Source: Gracilimonas sp965227215 (GTDB lineage Bacteria > Bacteroidota > Rhodothermia > Balneolales > Balneolaceae). Taken from it: a stretch of 64,000 nucleotides of DNA. Position numbers and translations under genes: made by a program. The DNA lies in assembly GCA_965227215.1 (NCBI GenBank), contig OZ245729.1, positions 2,108,001 through 2,172,000 of the forward strand, read 5' to 3'. Positions 18,281 to 27,507 of this stretch are shown one piece after another (the first letter of the stretch is position 1; the number at the start of each line of letters is the position of its first letter). The notes under the pieces are model-generated. The model made no database searches. It was not told the DNA's origin and saw nothing but the letters and a program-made list of their open reading frames with translations.

Positions 18281-19702
18281 ATGGCAAAAGAATTTGATGT
18301 ATGTGTAATCGGGTCAGGCCCCGGCGGATATGTAGCCGCAATTCGTGCTTCTCAGCTTGGCTTTAAAACAGCAATTGTTGAAAAAAGACATCTTGGTGGT
18401 GTTTGTTTGAATATCGGCTGTATTCCAACCAAGGCCCTGCTTCGTTCTGCTGAAGTATATGAATCAATTGAGCACGCCTCTGATTACGGAATTAACGTGA
18501 AGGACTACTCAGCTGATTTTGGCGGCATGGTGAAGCGAAGCCGTGGCGTTGCCAACAAAATGAGCAAAGGCGTTCAGTTCCTGATGAAGGCCAACAAGAT
18601 TGACGTGTTCATGGGAACGGGTGTTTTTAAGTCTAAGTCGGAATTGGCGGTAAACGACGACAAAGGCAAAGAGCAGGAAAGCATCAAAGCGAAGCATTTT
18701 ATTGTAGCTACCGGCGCTCGTCCTCGTCAGCTTCCGAATCTGGAAATTGATGGTGATATGATCATCGATTCTGAAAAAGCCATGCAGCTCGAGAAGCAGC
18801 CCAAGAAAATGGTGATTGTGGGAGCCGGCGCTATCGGTGTTGAGTTTGCATACTTCTATAATGCCATCGGAACGGAAGTAACGATTGTAGAGCTGCAAGA
18901 CACCCTGGTACCTGTAGAAGACAAAGATGTAGGTAAAGAGCTTGGTAAGATCTACAAGAAGAAAGGCATGAACGTGATGACCGGAAGCACGGTCGAGAAC
19001 GTAAAGAAGAAAGGCAAAGGTGTTGAAGTAACCGTAAAAACCAAGAAAGGCGAAGAGAAAATCGAAGCCGATGTGGTTCTTTCTGCAGTAGGCGTAACCG
19101 GAAACGTTGAGAACCTTGGTCTGGACAAAGCCGGTGTTAAAACGGAAAAAGGTGCCATTGTTGTTGACAAGAAAACCTATAAAACTAATGTGGACGGCAT
19201 TTATGCTATCGGTGATGTAATTGGTGCTCCGTGGCTTGCGCACAAAGCTTCTCATGAAGCTGTGGTTCTTGCCGAGCAACTGGCCGGTGAAAACCCGCAT
19301 CCGGTGAATTACAATAACATCCCGGGCTGTACGTACTGCGAACCACAGATTGCTTCTGTTGGATTGACCGAGCAGGCAGCTAAAGATGAAGGTTATGATG
19401 TGAAAGTAGGAAAATTCCCGCTTTCCGCCTCCGGTAAGGCGACTGCACTTGGGCATGAAGAAGGCTTTGTGAAAGTGGTATTCGATGCCAAGTATGGCGA
19501 GTGGTTAGGTTGCCACATGATTGGATTTGGCGTGACGGAAATGATCGCTGAAGCGGTTGTGGCTCGTGATCTTGAGACCACCGGCCATGAAATTATCAGT
19601 GCGGTTCACCCACACCCAACCCTCTCTGAGGCGGTTATGGAAGCAGCAGCTGAAGCTTATAACGAAGGTGTTCACTTAGGAACCCCCGTTAAGAAGAAAT
19701 AA
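18281..19702 (+). CDS. lpdA: Dihydrolipoyl dehydrogenase (E3)
   Basis: FAD flavoprotein that reoxidises dihydrolipoamide in 2-oxo acid dehydrogenase complexes, passing electrons to NAD+. It has the FAD-binding GSGPGGYVAAIRA, the redox disulphide GVCLNIGCIPTKAL, the NAD Gly motif VIVGAGAIGVEFA, GDVIGAPWLAHKA and the C-terminal active-site HPHPTLSEA with His and Glu. Length 473 is standard. Its terminator lies at 19713-19741, and lipB and lipA follow, forming a lipoate-related neighbourhood. Confidence 0.97.
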   Translation: MAKEFDVCVIGSGPGGYVAAIRASQLGFKTAIVEKRHLGGVCLNIGCIPTKALLRSAEVYESIEHASDYGINVKDYSADFGGMVKRSRGVANKMSKGVQFLMKANKIDVFMGTGVFKSKSELAVNDDKGKEQESIKAKHFIVATGARPRQLPNLEIDGDMIIDSEKAMQLEKQPKKMVIVGAGAIGVEFAYFYNAIGTEVTIVELQDTLVPVEDKDVGKELGKIYKKKGMNVMTGSTVENVKKKGKGVEVTVKTKKGEEKIEADVVLSAVGVTGNVENLGLDKAGVKTEKGAIVVDKKTYKTNVDGIYAIGDVIGAPWLAHKASHEAVVLAEQLAGENPHPVNYNNIPGCTYCEPQIASVGLTEQAAKDEGYDVKVGKFPLSASGKATALGHEEGFVKVVFDAKYGEWLGCHMIGFGVTEMIAEAVVARDLETTGHEIISAVHPHPTLSEAVMEAAAEAYNEGVHLGTPVKKK

Positions 19703-19712
19703 ATGATAAGTC

Positions 19713-19741
19713 ATCGCGGGCTTGGACCCGCGATCTTTTTA
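19713..19741 (+). terminator. Terminator after lpdA
   Basis: ATCGCGGG/CCCGCGAT 8-bp stem around CTTGGA, then CTTTTTAT. A similar GTCATCGCGG... palindrome occurs at 61957-61985, so it may also be a dispersed repeat. Confidence 0.8.
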
Positions 19742-19805
19742 TGGTAAGCATATACTGTCTATTAAGAGATCCTGCATCATGTGCGGGATGACGAATAAAT
19801 GAACT

Positions 19806-19833
19806 TGGCTCCCAATCGGGAGCCATTTTTATC
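19806..19833 (+). terminator. Second hairpin between lpdA and lipB
   Basis: GGCTCCC-AATC-GGGAGCC followed by ATTTTTAT. It would sit inside lipB if the ATG at 19799 were used, which argues for the ATG at 19844. Confidence 0.7.
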
Positions 19834-19843
19834 TGTGAATGTG

Positions 19844-20566
19844 ATGAGCAAAAAAGTCGAATTATACGATTTGGGTTCTGCCTCATATCAGCCGATATGG
19901 GATTTGCAGCATGCCGTGCAGCAGCGCATCATAGATGAAAAACGTGCCGAGCAAAAAGGAGAGTTTACGGGTGATCGCCTAGACGATATACTGCTTTTTG
20001 TGGAACACCCCCATGTGTATACCTTGGGTAAAAGCGGCAATGAAGAACACATGCTCCGGTCTATGATGGAGCTTCAGCAATTAGAAGCAGAGTTTATCAA
20101 GATCGATCGTGGGGGCGACATCACCTATCATGGTCCCGGTCAAATCGTGGGCTACCCCATTTTAGATTTAGATCGCCATTTCACTGATGTTCATAAGTAC
20201 CTGCGTTTCCTCGAAGAAATCATCATTCGTGTTTGTGCCGATTATGGTTTTGAAGCAGGACGCATTGACGGTGCCACCGGCGTTTGGGTGGGTGATGCCA
20301 AGATATGTGCTATGGGAATTCGGTGTTCCCGATGGGTGACCATGCACGGCTTTGCACTTAATGTGAATACCGATCTCAGGTATTTTAATAACATCGTTCC
20401 ATGTGGGATTGATGATAAAGCCGTTACCAGTTTGCAAAAACTGACCGGCCGGGAAATTGACGCAGAAGAAGTAAAAAAACGAATCGTTTTTCACTTCGAA
20501 AACGTTTTCGATGTATCCATTTCTCCCAAGGGTTCCCTGCAGGAAGTGGAGCATAATATTTTGTAA
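19844..20566 (+). CDS. lipB: Lipoyl(octanoyl) transferase
   Basis: Moves octanoate from acyl carrier protein to lipoyl domains, the first step of lipoate assembly. RGGDITYHGPGQIVGYPILDL holds the signature, Lys of the catalytic pair is in GDAKICAMG, and the Cys nucleophile is in NNIVPCGI. I place the start at ATG 19844 (product MSKKVELYDLG, 240 residues) because an in-frame ATG at 19799 would translate through a terminator-like hairpin. lipA lies 178 bp downstream, after a repeat element. Confidence 0.95.
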   Translation: MSKKVELYDLGSASYQPIWDLQHAVQQRIIDEKRAEQKGEFTGDRLDDILLFVEHPHVYTLGKSGNEEHMLRSMMELQQLEAEFIKIDRGGDITYHGPGQIVGYPILDLDRHFTDVHKYLRFLEEIIIRVCADYGFEAGRIDGATGVWVGDAKICAMGIRCSRWVTMHGFALNVNTDLRYFNNIVPCGIDDKAVTSLQKLTGREIDAEEVKKRIVFHFENVFDVSISPKGSLQEVEHNIL

Positions 20567-20581
20567 CTTTACGTATAATTT

Positions 20582-20721
20582 GTCATCGCGAGGAGCTAAA
20601 AAAGTTAGAGTGATTATAGAACTCTTTCGACGAAGCGATCTCTCTGAAATGACAATGAAATTGAATATTGGAGATTGCCTCAGGATTTGCTTCCTTCGGT
20701 TGCCGAATCCCTCGCAATGAC
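20582..20721. repeat. Intergenic palindromic repeat (GTCATYGCGAGG type)
   Basis: Starts GTCATCGCGAGGAGC and ends CTCGCAATGAC, so the ends are inverted repeats of about 12 bp with one mismatch. An internal second pair (CGACGAAGCGATCTC, GAGATTGCCTC) is also present. This pattern is familiar as a non-coding dispersed repeat in many bacterial genomes. No gene is seen in it. Confidence 0.7.
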
Positions 20722-20744
20722 ATGCTGAAATCTAAAGAAGCACC

Positions 20745-21623
20745 ATGATTAAAGAACTACAGGTAGTAGACAAGCCATCCGAAAATCGCAGACCCGACTG
20801 GCTGCGAGTTAAACTTCCATCAGGAGAGAAATTCAAGGAAGTATCGGAAAATATCCGGAAGCATAATTTAAATACGGTGTGTGCCGAAGCCCGTTGCCCG
20901 AATATGGGCGAATGCTGGGGAGCCGGTACCGCAACCTTCATGATATTGGGTGATGTTTGCACCCGTTCGTGTGCTTTTTGTGCCATTAAAACAGGCCGTC
21001 CTCCACAAGATTTGGATTGGGATGAGCCAAAACGGGTAGCCGATGCGGCCGCAAAAATGGGCCTCAAGCATGTGGTGCTTACTTCCGTGAACAGGGATGA
21101 ACGCAAAGACGGTGGGGCTCCTATTTTTGCTGAATGCCACAAGGAAATTCGCAAAGCCATTCCCGGCGTAACCATTGAGTCTCTCATTCCCGATTTTCGT
21201 GGAGAATGGGATGCCGCTCTTCAAATTGTTTTTGATACCCCTCCGGATGTGCTAAGCCACAACCTGGAAACCGTGCCTAGTAAATACCGACGAGTTCGTC
21301 CGCAGGCTCGTTATGAACGCTCTCTGGAACTGCTTCAGCGAACAAAAAATGCCGGACTCCGAACTAAAACCGGTATTATGGTTGGGTTGGGTGAAACCCG
21401 GGAAGAAGTCATCGAACTGATGCAAGATTGCGTGGATCATGGCGTGGATGTACTCACTATAGGTCAATACATGCAGCCTACCAAAATGCACCACCCGGTA
21501 ATGGATTGGGTGCACCCCGATCAATTTGCGGAATACAAAGAAATCGGCGAGAAATTAGGCATAGAGCATGTAGAAAGTGGTCCATTGGTGCGTTCTTCTT
21601 ATCACGCCGAGCGACACGTATAG
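20745..21623 (+). CDS. lipA: Lipoyl synthase
   Basis: Radical-SAM enzyme that inserts two sulphurs into protein-bound octanoate to make lipoyl groups. Both iron-sulphur clusters are visible: the auxiliary set in CAEARCPNMGECW and the radical-SAM CTRSCAFC. The C-terminal RSSYHAE supplies the conserved Ser ligand. Length 292 is normal. With lipB and lpdA it forms a lipoate-metabolism group. Confidence 0.97.
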   Translation: MIKELQVVDKPSENRRPDWLRVKLPSGEKFKEVSENIRKHNLNTVCAEARCPNMGECWGAGTATFMILGDVCTRSCAFCAIKTGRPPQDLDWDEPKRVADAAAKMGLKHVVLTSVNRDERKDGGAPIFAECHKEIRKAIPGVTIESLIPDFRGEWDAALQIVFDTPPDVLSHNLETVPSKYRRVRPQARYERSLELLQRTKNAGLRTKTGIMVGLGETREEVIELMQDCVDHGVDVLTIGQYMQPTKMHHPVMDWVHPDQFAEYKEIGEKLGIEHVESGPLVRSSYHAERHV

Positions 21624-21719
21624 TACCCGGTAGTTCACTCTTGGTTTTTACAGCAATTTCGACCAATAACCGTTAACTAATTTGCCACAGTTGTAGTAAC
21701 TTGGAGCAAATAAATAGCT

Positions 21720-22427
21720 ATGGTTTCATTACTTGTTGTTTTATCAGTCAGTTTCCTTTTGGGATCTATTCCCTCTTCGCTTTGGGTGGGGCAGATATTC
21801 CATAAAACGGATATCCGGACACAGGGAAGTGGGAACCTTGGAACCACCAATGCCTTTCGAATTTTAGGCTGGAAATCAGGAGTATCGGTGCTGGTACTCG
21901 ATTTTATGAAAGGCTTTGCAGCTTCATTTTGGGTGAGCCTGTATGCTTTTGAAATTGGGAATGGTCCCATTGCCCCTCCCGGCTGGGAAGCCGATGCTTT
22001 TCTGAAAATCACCTGTGGATTGATGGCTGTGATAGGACATATGTTCCCTATTTTCGCGAATTTTAAAGGTGGAAAAGGGGCTGCAACAGCTTGTGGGATG
22101 CTCTTCGGCATAGAGCCGATTTCCATCAGTATCTCTTCTATCGTATTTATAGCTATTACCTTTTCAACCCGGTATGTTTCTTTGGCTTCCATAACGGCCA
22201 GCTTCATTTATCCTATCAGTTTGGTGATTTTGCGATACGGTTTCGGGTATTTTGTGGATGGAAGCATCATTATTTTTGCCACTTTTGTTGCTGCAGGCAT
22301 TATTTACAAGCATAAATCGAATATTCGGCGTTTATTGGATGGAAATGAAAACCGGGTAAGCCTTTCCGGGAAGAAGAATAAAGAAGAAGATCAGGCTGCT
22401 GAAAAATTGGCCGAGGCTGAAGCATGA
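21720..22427 (+). CDS. plsY: Glycerol-3-phosphate acyltransferase (acyl-phosphate type)
   Basis: Integral membrane enzyme adding the first acyl chain to sn-glycerol-3-phosphate from acyl-phosphate. It has the motif-1 Ser/Gly region GSIPSSLWVG, the loop TQGSGNLGTTNAFRILG, and the FKGGKGAATACGML motif. About five hydrophobic segments are followed by a charged C-terminal tail unusually long for PlsY (about 30 residues, rich in Lys, Glu and Ala). It overlaps gpsA by 4 bp (ATGA), so substrate synthesis and first acylation are co-expressed. Confidence 0.95.
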   Translation: MVSLLVVLSVSFLLGSIPSSLWVGQIFHKTDIRTQGSGNLGTTNAFRILGWKSGVSVLVLDFMKGFAASFWVSLYAFEIGNGPIAPPGWEADAFLKITCGLMAVIGHMFPIFANFKGGKGAATACGMLFGIEPISISISSIVFIAITFSTRYVSLASITASFIYPISLVILRYGFGYFVDGSIIIFATFVAAGIIYKHKSNIRRLLDGNENRVSLSGKKNKEEDQAAEKLAEAEA

Positions 22428-23440
22428 GTAAACGTAATGTTACTATAATTGGAGCGGGGAGTTTTGGAACGGCCCTTGCCCTGGTATTGGATACCGCCGG
22501 AAACAATGTGCAGATGTGGGCCCGTGAGGAAAGCATCGCTAAACAGATTAATGAAAAGCACATCAATCCCTCTTACCTAAACGATGTTGACCTGCCGGAA
22601 GGTATAAAAGCGTATAACGATTTAGAGCAGTGCCTGAAATCTCAGGATATGGTGGTTTTTGCAACGCCATCTCACACCTTGAGAGATTTAGCCGAAAAAT
22701 TGAAGCCCTGCCTCGACGGACATGAAATCCTGGTAACGGTTGCCAAAGGAATTGAAAACGACACCTTCAAAACCATGTCGCAGATATTGGTGGAGGTGAT
22801 GGAAGGCACTACCTATGAAGATAATATCGGGGTACTGTACGGGCCGAGTCATGCCGAAGAAGTAGGAAAACTGAAGCCAACTACGGTTGTTGCTGCGGCC
22901 TATTCTACCCGAACGGCGCGCATTATTCAGGAAACGTTCCTGACCCCAATGTTTCGTGTATACATCAATAATGATGTGATTGGTGTGGAAATCGGCGGGT
23001 CGGTTAAGAACATCATGGCCATTGCAGCCGGTATTGTAGATGGAGCTGAACTGGGAGATAATGCCAAAGCGGCTCTGATTACGAGAGGACTTCACGAAAT
23101 GAAACGAATGGGGCTTATGATGGGAGCTCACTCCGATACCTTCTCGGGATTAACCGGAATGGGGGATTTGATTGTGACCTGTACAAGTACACACAGCCGG
23201 AACCGATCGGTAGGATTTCGCATTGGTAAAGGAGAGAAGCTGAATGATGTTATCGACAGCATGAATATGGTAGCCGAGGGCGTAAAGACAACAAAATCGG
23301 TGAGAGACTGGGCTATAAAGAACAACGTGGAGATGCCTATTACCCGCGCCATATACAGTGTTTTATTTGAAAATGTTGACCCGCGGGATGCGTTATATGA
23401 ACTCATGACCCGCGACCCTAAAGATGAAATCGTGATGTAA
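22424..23440 (+). CDS. gpsA: NAD(P)+-dependent glycerol-3-phosphate dehydrogenase
   Basis: Makes sn-glycerol-3-phosphate from dihydroxyacetone phosphate for phospholipid synthesis. The Rossmann motif GAGSFGTALA is at the N-terminus, GPSHAEEV follows, and the catalytic Lys lies in GGSVKNIMAIAAGI. The substrate-binding block GLTGMGDLIVTCTS...SRN is intact. Length 338 is normal. The start overlaps the plsY stop by 4 bp. Confidence 0.97.
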   Translation: MSKRNVTIIGAGSFGTALALVLDTAGNNVQMWAREESIAKQINEKHINPSYLNDVDLPEGIKAYNDLEQCLKSQDMVVFATPSHTLRDLAEKLKPCLDGHEILVTVAKGIENDTFKTMSQILVEVMEGTTYEDNIGVLYGPSHAEEVGKLKPTTVVAAAYSTRTARIIQETFLTPMFRVYINNDVIGVEIGGSVKNIMAIAAGIVDGAELGDNAKAALITRGLHEMKRMGLMMGAHSDTFSGLTGMGDLIVTCTSTHSRNRSVGFRIGKGEKLNDVIDSMNMVAEGVKTTKSVRDWAIKNNVEMPITRAIYSVLFENVDPRDALYELMTRDPKDEIVM

Positions 23441-23481
23441 CCGGTTTTTATCCAGAGTTCAACCTATAATCATCTACAATC

Positions 23482-24180
23482 ATGGAAGACGAACTCGAGT
23501 TTTACTTACAATACTCCGACAGTGTTCAGGTTTCGAAGCTTACCCCGGGCGATCTCAAAGGGCTTATCCAAACCGGCGAAAGCAGCTTTCTGGAATTCAA
23601 ACACAGTGTAGCCTCTCCTGAAAAAATTGCCAGAGAAATAGCCGCATTTGCCAATACAAAAGGGGGTACCATTCTGATCGGAGTTGAAGACAACGGCGAA
23701 ATGATTGGCGTGGAAGGTTACCACGAAGAAGAGTTTTGGTTGAATCAGGCCGCATCGGAAGAATGTATTCCGGAAGTGCCGATCACCATTGAGTTGGTAA
23801 ACCTGGGTGAGCGTGATGTGCTCATCGTAAAGGTGCCTGAGGCTGAAGAGAAACCGGTGTACGTAAAAGGAAAGAAAGTTCGACAGGTGTATGTACGTCT
23901 GGAAGATGAAAGCGTGGTTGCCAGCGATGAATATATAGAAGTGCTGAAGCAAAACTATTCTGATGAAGGCTTCACTTTTGAGTATGGAGAAAAAGAGCAG
24001 CAGCTTTTCCGTTTTTTGAATGAATACGGCGACATCACGGTTAAGAGGTTCTCGCTGCTGATAAGTGTAACAACCTATCGAGCAGCCAAGATTTTAGTGA
24101 ATTTGGTAAGTGCCGGAATTCTGGATTTATTCGAAAAAGACGGAATTACGCATTACACATTTTCCAAAAAAAGTTCGTAA
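23482..24180 (+). CDS. AlbA_2/Schlafen-like ATP-binding domain protein
   Basis: The first 130 residues hold the AlbA_2 (divergent AAA, Schlafen-AlbA_2) pattern: GESSFLEFKHSV followed by AAFANTKGGTILIGVEDNGEMIGV. The last 80 residues look like a winged helix (YGDITVKRFSLLISVTTYRAAKILVNLVSAGIL), suggesting a DNA- or RNA-binding regulator. At 232 residues it is compact. It lies 41 bp after gpsA and before an Fe-S carrier gene. Family members have roles from transcription control to tRNA cleavage, and none can be assigned here. Confidence 0.7.
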   Translation: MEDELEFYLQYSDSVQVSKLTPGDLKGLIQTGESSFLEFKHSVASPEKIAREIAAFANTKGGTILIGVEDNGEMIGVEGYHEEEFWLNQAASEECIPEVPITIELVNLGERDVLIVKVPEAEEKPVYVKGKKVRQVYVRLEDESVVASDEYIEVLKQNYSDEGFTFEYGEKEQQLFRFLNEYGDITVKRFSLLISVTTYRAAKILVNLVSAGILDLFEKDGITHYTFSKKSS

Positions 24181-24210
24181 TTTTGACTCGTTCTAAATAA
24201 AGGGAGCGAC

Positions 24211-24663
24211 ATGAGTGTTCAAGAAGAAAATTTAGATGATGTTATTTCCTCATTGATTGATGTGGATGAAGATGAGGAAGCGAATTCACCTCAGCCTATC
24301 ACTGAAAAAGACTACCAAAAAGAAGAGCTGACCGGCGAGCCGGTGGTTCTTACCGAACGGGCTGCCCGGCAAGTTGAGAAAATCAAACAGTCGGAGGATA
24401 TGGATGAAAACTTATACCTGCGCGTAGCTGTTGACGGTGGAGGCTGTTCCGGTTTAAGCTATAAGCTGGGGCTCGACTACCGCACCGATGAGGATAAAGT
24501 GTATGAAAGCCATGGTGTTGAAATCATAGTGGCTCCCAAACACCTTATGTATTTAGAGGGCATGCAAATCGACTATCCCGATGGACTAGACGCCCGCGGT
24601 TTCACCTTCGACAACCCGAATGCCGTAGAAAACTGCGGCTGCGGCACCTCCTTCGCTATTTGA
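24211..24663 (+). CDS. A-type iron-sulphur carrier (HesB/IscA/ErpA family)
   Basis: Carries and delivers Fe-S clusters. The three conserved cysteines are present: one in VDGGGCSGLSYKL and two in NCGCGTSF at the C-terminus. The A-type core starts only at about residue 47 (VLTERAARQVEKIK), leaving an acidic N-terminal extension of about 45 residues that is not typical. GGGAG lies just before the ATG (AAAGGGAGCGACATG), a fair Shine-Dalgarno. Its likely clients here include LipA, but this is only a neighbourhood hint. Confidence 0.9.
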   Translation: MSVQEENLDDVISSLIDVDEDEEANSPQPITEKDYQKEELTGEPVVLTERAARQVEKIKQSEDMDENLYLRVAVDGGGCSGLSYKLGLDYRTDEDKVYESHGVEIIVAPKHLMYLEGMQIDYPDGLDARGFTFDNPNAVENCGCGTSFAI

Positions 24664-24675
24664 TAAAGAGAAGTG

Positions 24676-24722
24676 GTCATCCTGAAACTGTCTGGCCGAC
24701 AGGCAGACTTTTTCTTGGATCT
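24676..24722. repeat. Fragment of a GTCATCCTGAA...GGATCT intergenic repeat
   Basis: Begins GTCATCCTGAAACTG and ends TTGGATCT between convergent genes, resembling a common dispersed non-coding repeat. It may also serve as terminator. Confidence 0.45.
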
Positions 24723-24723
24723 A

Positions 24724-27063
24724 TTAGGGGTTATTCTCCGGCGAAGAGGTCATTCCCAATTGCTCTTTCACCCGCTTGATGCCTTCCGTCGCTTTCAGTT
24801 TCCAGTCTTCTGTGACGTAGCGGCGAACCATTAATACCGAACATGGAGCACGGTCGGCGATAATATCCGGTATAGTACCAAACAACACATTTCGAATACC
24901 CCATTCGTGAGAAGCCCCGATAATAATCAGGTCATCCTGATGTTCTTCGAGCTCTTCCAGAATACCGCCGGTAACATCGGTAGATTCTTTAATGGTAAAC
25001 ACTACGTTATCAAATCCTTCCAGCAATGGATTTACACGTTTCCGGAGTTCCTGCTCTTCTTCCTTAAGATCAATACCGGGCTTCACAAGTCTCAGAACCC
25101 TAAGTTTAGCATCAATAGCTTGTGCAATGCGGATCCCTATTTCCATTCCCAGTCGGGCGTGAAGTCCGCCTCCCCAGGGGACAAGCACAGACTTAATATC
25201 CTTCAGTTCACGGTCTTTCAATACTGCAAGGTCAGCTTTAAGATTCTTGATGATGGGTTGAATGGGGGTGTTATAAATACGGCCAAGACTGAATCCACCC
25301 TGCCAACCCATAACCAGCATATCGGCTTCCCGGTTTTCCGTTTCATTAATCAGCCCTTTAAAGATATCATGAGAAGCAGCTGAGGCGGAATCAAATGTAG
25401 TAGAGGAGAGTACTTCTTTATTCCGGTAATCAAGGTTTTCTACTCTGGAGGCTTCACTTATTTTCTGGATACTTTCCCGTACCGGTTCCTGTTCCTGAAT
25501 CATTCGTTCAACGGTTGAAATCGGAGTCTGAAAAGGAACCTTAAGCATGTTTAATCCCGTTACCGAACCGCCCTCTTCTTTACCGGTGGCGATAAGCTGA
25601 GACACTTTAAGTAAAGCCTGTTCATGGATGGGGTTAGCCAGCGCTGTAACAACTTTACGTCCTTGCTTGATATCAAGTGCACGAATAGCCGGGGCCCATT
25701 CCTCAAATTCCGATTCGTGATGCTGAGGGGCTTCCAGAAATACTTTAATACCCTTCTCTTTCCAGTTTTGCTTGAATTGAGGAACGGCATGTTCAAATTC
25801 AACACGGGAGCGTCCCCAAACCATGTACCAGGTAAGGCTAACTACGATAAGTACAACCACTGCAACCTGTGCAAAGGTACCTGAAGAAACGATGATGGAT
25901 AAACAGCCTATGGCAGCAAAAACCTGTAACCAGGGAGAGCCCGGTGTACGATAAGTGGGTTTGTACCAATCCGGGTTAGAAACCCTTAGCACCACACAGC
26001 CGATATTGAGAGCTGCATAGCTGTAAAGTTGTAGTACGCTGGCAATTTTTGCCAGATTCTCGAGACTGTCGAGTAGCAGGAACAGCAAGGCGAGAAGCCC
26101 GGTAAGTACGATTGCCCGGTATGGGGTCAGTAGTTTTTTGTGGATGGCACTCAACCAGTTGGGAACCATACGGTCTCGGGCCATTGCCAGGTTGATTCTG
26201 GATGATGCCATGATGCTTGCATTAGCCGAAGAAAGCGTAGCCAGCAGTCCGGCAACGATAATGGCGACGCCACCGGGATTCCCAAGAATAGTACGCGCCG
26301 CTGTGGTTAATGGGTCTCGAACATCAGCTATGGTAGATTGTGGAAACATGCCTCCAATCACTAATACAATGATCACATATAAAAGCGTAACCAGTGCCAC
26401 AGAGCCGATTAAGGCACGGGGCAAATTTTTGGAGGGGTTTTTGATTTCCTCAGCTACAGCTGCAATTTTCACAAAGCCCAAAAAAGAAACGAATACAAGT
26501 GCAGTGGTTGCAGAGATGGAGTCAAAACCAAAGGGCATAAACGGATCGTAGTAATCAGCTTCGATATGAAACAATCCAAGAACACTGAAGCCACCAAGTA
26601 TCACAAACAGTGTGAGAACCACAACAACCTGAGTACGCCCGGATTCTTTTGCGCCCACCACATTTAATATGGTAAGTAAAACGCCGCCAATCACGGCTCC
26701 CCAAAAAGCTGAAAGCGGCAAGAACTGAGACATGTATTCCCCCAGTCCATACAGATAGAATGCGATAGCAAATGTAAGGCTCAGCCAAATACCAACTCCT
26801 GAAATGGCCCCGAAGGCAGGACCTAACGAACGGGAAACGAAAAAATAGTCACCACCAGATTTGGGCATCCCGGTTGCTAACTCGGCAGCACTTGATGCGG
26901 TAATCATACACACCAACCCCGCAGATAAATAGGCGAAAATGGCAGCCGGCCCCGACATTTCCAAAGCAATACCTGCCAGCAAGAAAATACCTGCGCCTAT
27001 CATGGTACCGGCTCCGATGGTTAAGGCGTCCCAAAACCCGAGCTCTCGTTTTAAATCTGCCAT
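24724..27063 (-). CDS. APC-superfamily permease fused to tandem universal-stress domains
   Basis: A 779-residue fusion. Residues 1 to about 430 form a 12-helix APC amino acid permease, opening with GFWDALTIGAGTMIGAGIFLLAG, the conserved first helix that binds the amino-acid backbone. From about residue 450 to the end is a cytoplasmic part with UspA-like nucleotide-binding segments, the second ending in the IIGASHEWG...SVLMVRR pattern. Such fusions are known among cation/amino acid transporters. Usp domains may sense ATP or stress and gate transport; substrate is unknown. It is single, convergent with the Fe-S carrier gene. Confidence 0.88.
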   Translation of the reverse strand: MADLKRELGFWDALTIGAGTMIGAGIFLLAGIALEMSGPAAIFAYLSAGLVCMITASSAAELATGMPKSGGDYFFVSRSLGPAFGAISGVGIWLSLTFAIAFYLYGLGEYMSQFLPLSAFWGAVIGGVLLTILNVVGAKESGRTQVVVVLTLFVILGGFSVLGLFHIEADYYDPFMPFGFDSISATTALVFVSFLGFVKIAAVAEEIKNPSKNLPRALIGSVALVTLLYVIIVLVIGGMFPQSTIADVRDPLTTAARTILGNPGGVAIIVAGLLATLSSANASIMASSRINLAMARDRMVPNWLSAIHKKLLTPYRAIVLTGLLALLFLLLDSLENLAKIASVLQLYSYAALNIGCVVLRVSNPDWYKPTYRTPGSPWLQVFAAIGCLSIIVSSGTFAQVAVVVLIVVSLTWYMVWGRSRVEFEHAVPQFKQNWKEKGIKVFLEAPQHHESEFEEWAPAIRALDIKQGRKVVTALANPIHEQALLKVSQLIATGKEEGGSVTGLNMLKVPFQTPISTVERMIQEQEPVRESIQKISEASRVENLDYRNKEVLSSTTFDSASAASHDIFKGLINETENREADMLVMGWQGGFSLGRIYNTPIQPIIKNLKADLAVLKDRELKDIKSVLVPWGGGLHARLGMEIGIRIAQAIDAKLRVLRLVKPGIDLKEEEQELRKRVNPLLEGFDNVVFTIKESTDVTGGILEELEEHQDDLIIIGASHEWGIRNVLFGTIPDIIADRAPCSVLMVRRYVTEDWKLKATEGIKRVKEQLGMTSSPENNP

Positions 27064-27142
27064 AAATATGTTAATTGAATTGAGGGGGCTAAGCTACTAT
27101 CTATTCCAGAAAAGTAAAATTATTAAGCAGCTAATTTTTTAT

Positions 27143-27507
27143 TTAGTAAGGGATGATAAGCTTGGCGGTAAGCACAGAAAAATGCTTTTGATCAAGGGTA
27201 GCAACGGGCACTCTTTGTGAATTAGCAGTAGCTGCAATGATGGCATCCGGAATTTCAATTCCGTGGCTTTTGTGGTATTTGTTTCTCAGCAACCCTGCTT
27301 TTCTTGCAATTACCTCAGATACATCGATTTGATTCACGAAAGTCAAAAAAGTGTTTAGTTCTTTTTCTTCAGACTTATTTTTAATACCAGCGTATAATTC
27401 GGAGACAACAATTACTGATGTAGAAGCAGGCTGATTCTGTTGAATAAAGTGTATGGCATCTTCTTTCCCTTTCAGGAAGTCAATAAAATATGGGTATCAA
27501 CGATCAT
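27143..27507 (-). pseudogene. VapC-like PIN toxin, frameshifted
   Basis: The start ATG at 27507 opens the normal PIN sequence MIVDTHIL, then the frame hits a TGA after TTG ACT TCC. Restoring one base near 27481-27487 gives ...DFLKGKEDAIHF... and joins the in-frame C-terminal half (27143-27346, containing IPDAIIAATA and VATLDQKHF, two further PIN acidic motifs). The restored gene is 122 codons, a normal length. The toxin is therefore inactive, unless the loss is a sequencing error. Its first 11 bp overlap the antitoxin gene, the usual antitoxin-toxin order. Confidence 0.85.

Noticed and set aside
18509..19456. 315-aa open frame antisense to lpdA
   Set aside because: It lies fully opposite a clear lpdA, has no family signature and biased composition (His/Phe/Arg-rich); a shadow of codon usage.
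21677..22207. 176-aa open frame antisense to plsY
   Set aside because: Shadow of plsY; no recognisable domain.
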